Below, one piece after another: positions 62,968-64,000 of a DNA stretch of 64,000 nt. Under the pieces are notes generated by a model, which was not told the DNA's origin, ran no database searches, and saw nothing but the letters and a program-made list of their open reading frames with translations. A program made the position numbers and the translations under genes. The stretch covers positions 1-64,000 of the forward strand of contig CAYJLB010000003.1 in NCBI GenBank assembly GCA_964370845.1. Direction: 5' to 3'. How positions within the stretch are numbered: the first letter of the stretch is position 1; every line of letters begins with the position of its first letter. Source of the DNA: CAYJLB01 sp964370845 (GTDB lineage Bacteria; Bacillota; Clostridia; Oscillospirales; Ruminococcaceae).

Positions 62968-64000
62968 CTAAAAAGTTAATTGGTCAGGGTCGGTAACATT
63001 TTTTGCAATCGAACCAACAGCAGGAATAGTTTTTGTCCTAAACTTTTCAAATTCCTCCAAATTATCTTCATTGATAACAAAAGCCTTTTCTAACAAGGAT
63101 TTCGCCCTCAAAGTCATTACCGAAACGCCGATAGTATTTTTTGTAGTTTTTGGCAATAAAGCAGCGGTGTTGAAAAGCACAGCTTTTCCATTTGATGAAC
63201 GGAGTAAAATGTCAACATTGTCATTAATGTGGAAAATCTCCACAAGAGGGCATTTGTCCGAATAAGCACCAATCAATTTCTTACGATTTGTCTTTGTTTC
63301 ATAAGCAGAAAGTGGAACTTTCGCAACCTTTCCATTTTGATAAACAAAGATTATAAAACCTTTATAATCCTTAGTTTGAAGCATATTTTTTACACTTTCA
63401 CCCTCATCAAAAGAAAGTTTTGCTGGAATATAATCTCCAAGTAAACTAGCTTTACTATCGTCAAACTCACTAACTTTCGACTTATAAACTTGTACTTTAT
63501 CACTAAAAAATAGCAATTCAGTTTTGTTAGTAGCTTCCCCTTGAAGATAAATTGAATCCCCTTCTTTGAGCTTTTGCTCACCGCTCATACGCAGAGATTG
63601 AGGAGTAATTTTCTTGAAATAACCACTCTTCGTTAGGAATAAATTCACGTTGTAATCAGGCGTGTCATCTTCCTCAAAGTCGCTCTCCACCTCATCTTGA
63701 TAGACAAAAAGCGTTTTTCTCGGTTGAGCATACTTTTTAATTACTTCTTTTAACTCATTTATAATAATCAAAAGCTGTTTTCTCTCACTTGACAAAATTT
63801 CTTTCATTTCCTCAATGTCTTTTTCAAGGGCAGAAATCTCCTCAATTCGCTTCAAAATGTACTCTTTGTTTAGATTTCTAAGCTTAATGTCAGCAACATA
63901 TTCCGCTTGCACCTCGTCGATGGAAAAACCTATCATCAAATTAGGAACAACTTCACTTTCTTCAGTGGTTTCTCGCACGATTTTTATCGCTTTATCAATA
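62968..64000 (-). CDS. Type II DNA topoisomerase subunit A (GyrA/ParC), C-terminal part, runs off the window
   Basis: The reading frame is open to the window edge; the residues at the edge (IDKAIKIVRETTE) continue a GyrA/ParC sequence, so the GTG at 63978 is an internal valine. Visible are the end of the breakage-reunion domain with its coiled coil (EYVADIKLRNL, ILKRIEEI) and a beta-pinwheel C-terminal domain. The GyrA box is not evident, which favours ParC. About 344 residues present; the gene continues beyond 64000. Confidence 0.85.
   Translation of the reverse strand, partial: IDKAIKIVRETTEESEVVPNLMIGFSIDEVQAEYVADIKLRNLNKEYILKRIEEISALEKDIEEMKEILSSERKQLLIIINELKEVIKKYAQPRKTLFVYQDEVESDFEEDDTPDYNVNLFLTKSGYFKKITPQSLRMSGEQKLKEGDSIYLQGEATNKTELLFFSDKVQVYKSKVSEFDDSKASLLGDYIPAKLSFDEGESVKNMLQTKDYKGFIIFVYQNGKVAKVPLSAYETKTNRKKLIGAYSDKCPLVEIFHINDNVDILLRSSNGKAVLFNTAALLPKTTKNTIGVSVMTLRAKSLLEKAFVINEDNLEEFEKFRTKTIPAVGSIAKNVTDPDQLTF

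Noticed and set aside
1..64000. Prophage, integrative element or insertion sequence
   Set aside because: No integrase, transposase, phage structural gene or att-like duplication was found; base composition looks even by eye.

Overview
The window is chromosomal DNA of an AT-rich, Gram-positive, spore-forming anaerobe of the class Clostridia. This rests on the yqfC, yqfD and ylbJ sporulation genes, AAAGGA-type ribosome binding sites, sigma-A promoters with many TG-extended -10 boxes, an NfnAB bifurcating enzyme pair, a GlnN-type glutamine synthetase and a wall-anchor-like surface protein. The genus cannot be fixed from the sequence. Runs of N at 5018-5117 and 16672-16681 show a draft or metagenome assembly. 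I see no rRNA, tRNA, insertion sequence, prophage or CRISPR array.  Layout: 198-3293, a translational GTPase fused to a Rae1/YacP-like nuclease, then a beta-carbonic anhydrase. 3567-7594, an AldA-type aldehyde dehydrogenase convergent with glycogen phosphorylase, whose upstream region carries two identical LacI-type palindromes. 8005-12997, a MacAB-like export operon whose three exported parts all carry Met/Gly-rich segments. 13309-15048, an arsenic operon (Acr3 plus a ferredoxin-ArsC fusion). 15405-22040, lysA (5' end broken by an assembly gap), a Cys-rich small protein, a divergent LysR/YeiH pair and a large FAD oxidoreductase. 22303-32108, nfnAB and the clostridial housekeeping block yqfC-yqfD-phoH-ybeY-era-recO-mutS2. 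32222-36447, ylbJ and small membrane, LUD, cyclophilin-lipoprotein and hydrolase genes, mostly with their own promoters. 36498-42399, a three-gene sensory operon divergent from a diguanylate cyclase. 42645-49666, beta-galactosidase and a 1259-residue surface protein. 50069-56946, a nitrogen block with an Amt-PII fusion, glnN, glnA and an ANTAR antiterminator. 57436-62724, nucleoside salvage (deoB, cdd) and a nucleoside ABC transporter. 62968-64000, the C-terminal part of a type II topoisomerase A subunit that runs off the window.  How parts work together: the strongest regulatory logic is in the nitrogen block. Both divergent glutamine synthetase genes have consensus promoters followed by leaders in which a small hairpin with a six-base loop AAAGRC (A first, G fourth, the ANTAR recognition pattern) overlaps the 5' arm of a terminator-like hairpin. 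The gene after glnA encodes an ANTAR protein with a degenerate receiver domain. This predicts one antitermination circuit for both enzymes.  A second theme is a mosaic family of short intergenic repeats built from small GC-rich palindromes plus a module running from CCCGC to CGAGG. Five genes (aldA, the FAD oxidoreductase, glnN, the ANTAR gene, nupQ) end in a TAG stop directly abutted by such a repeat, and the 100-N gap lies inside one copy.
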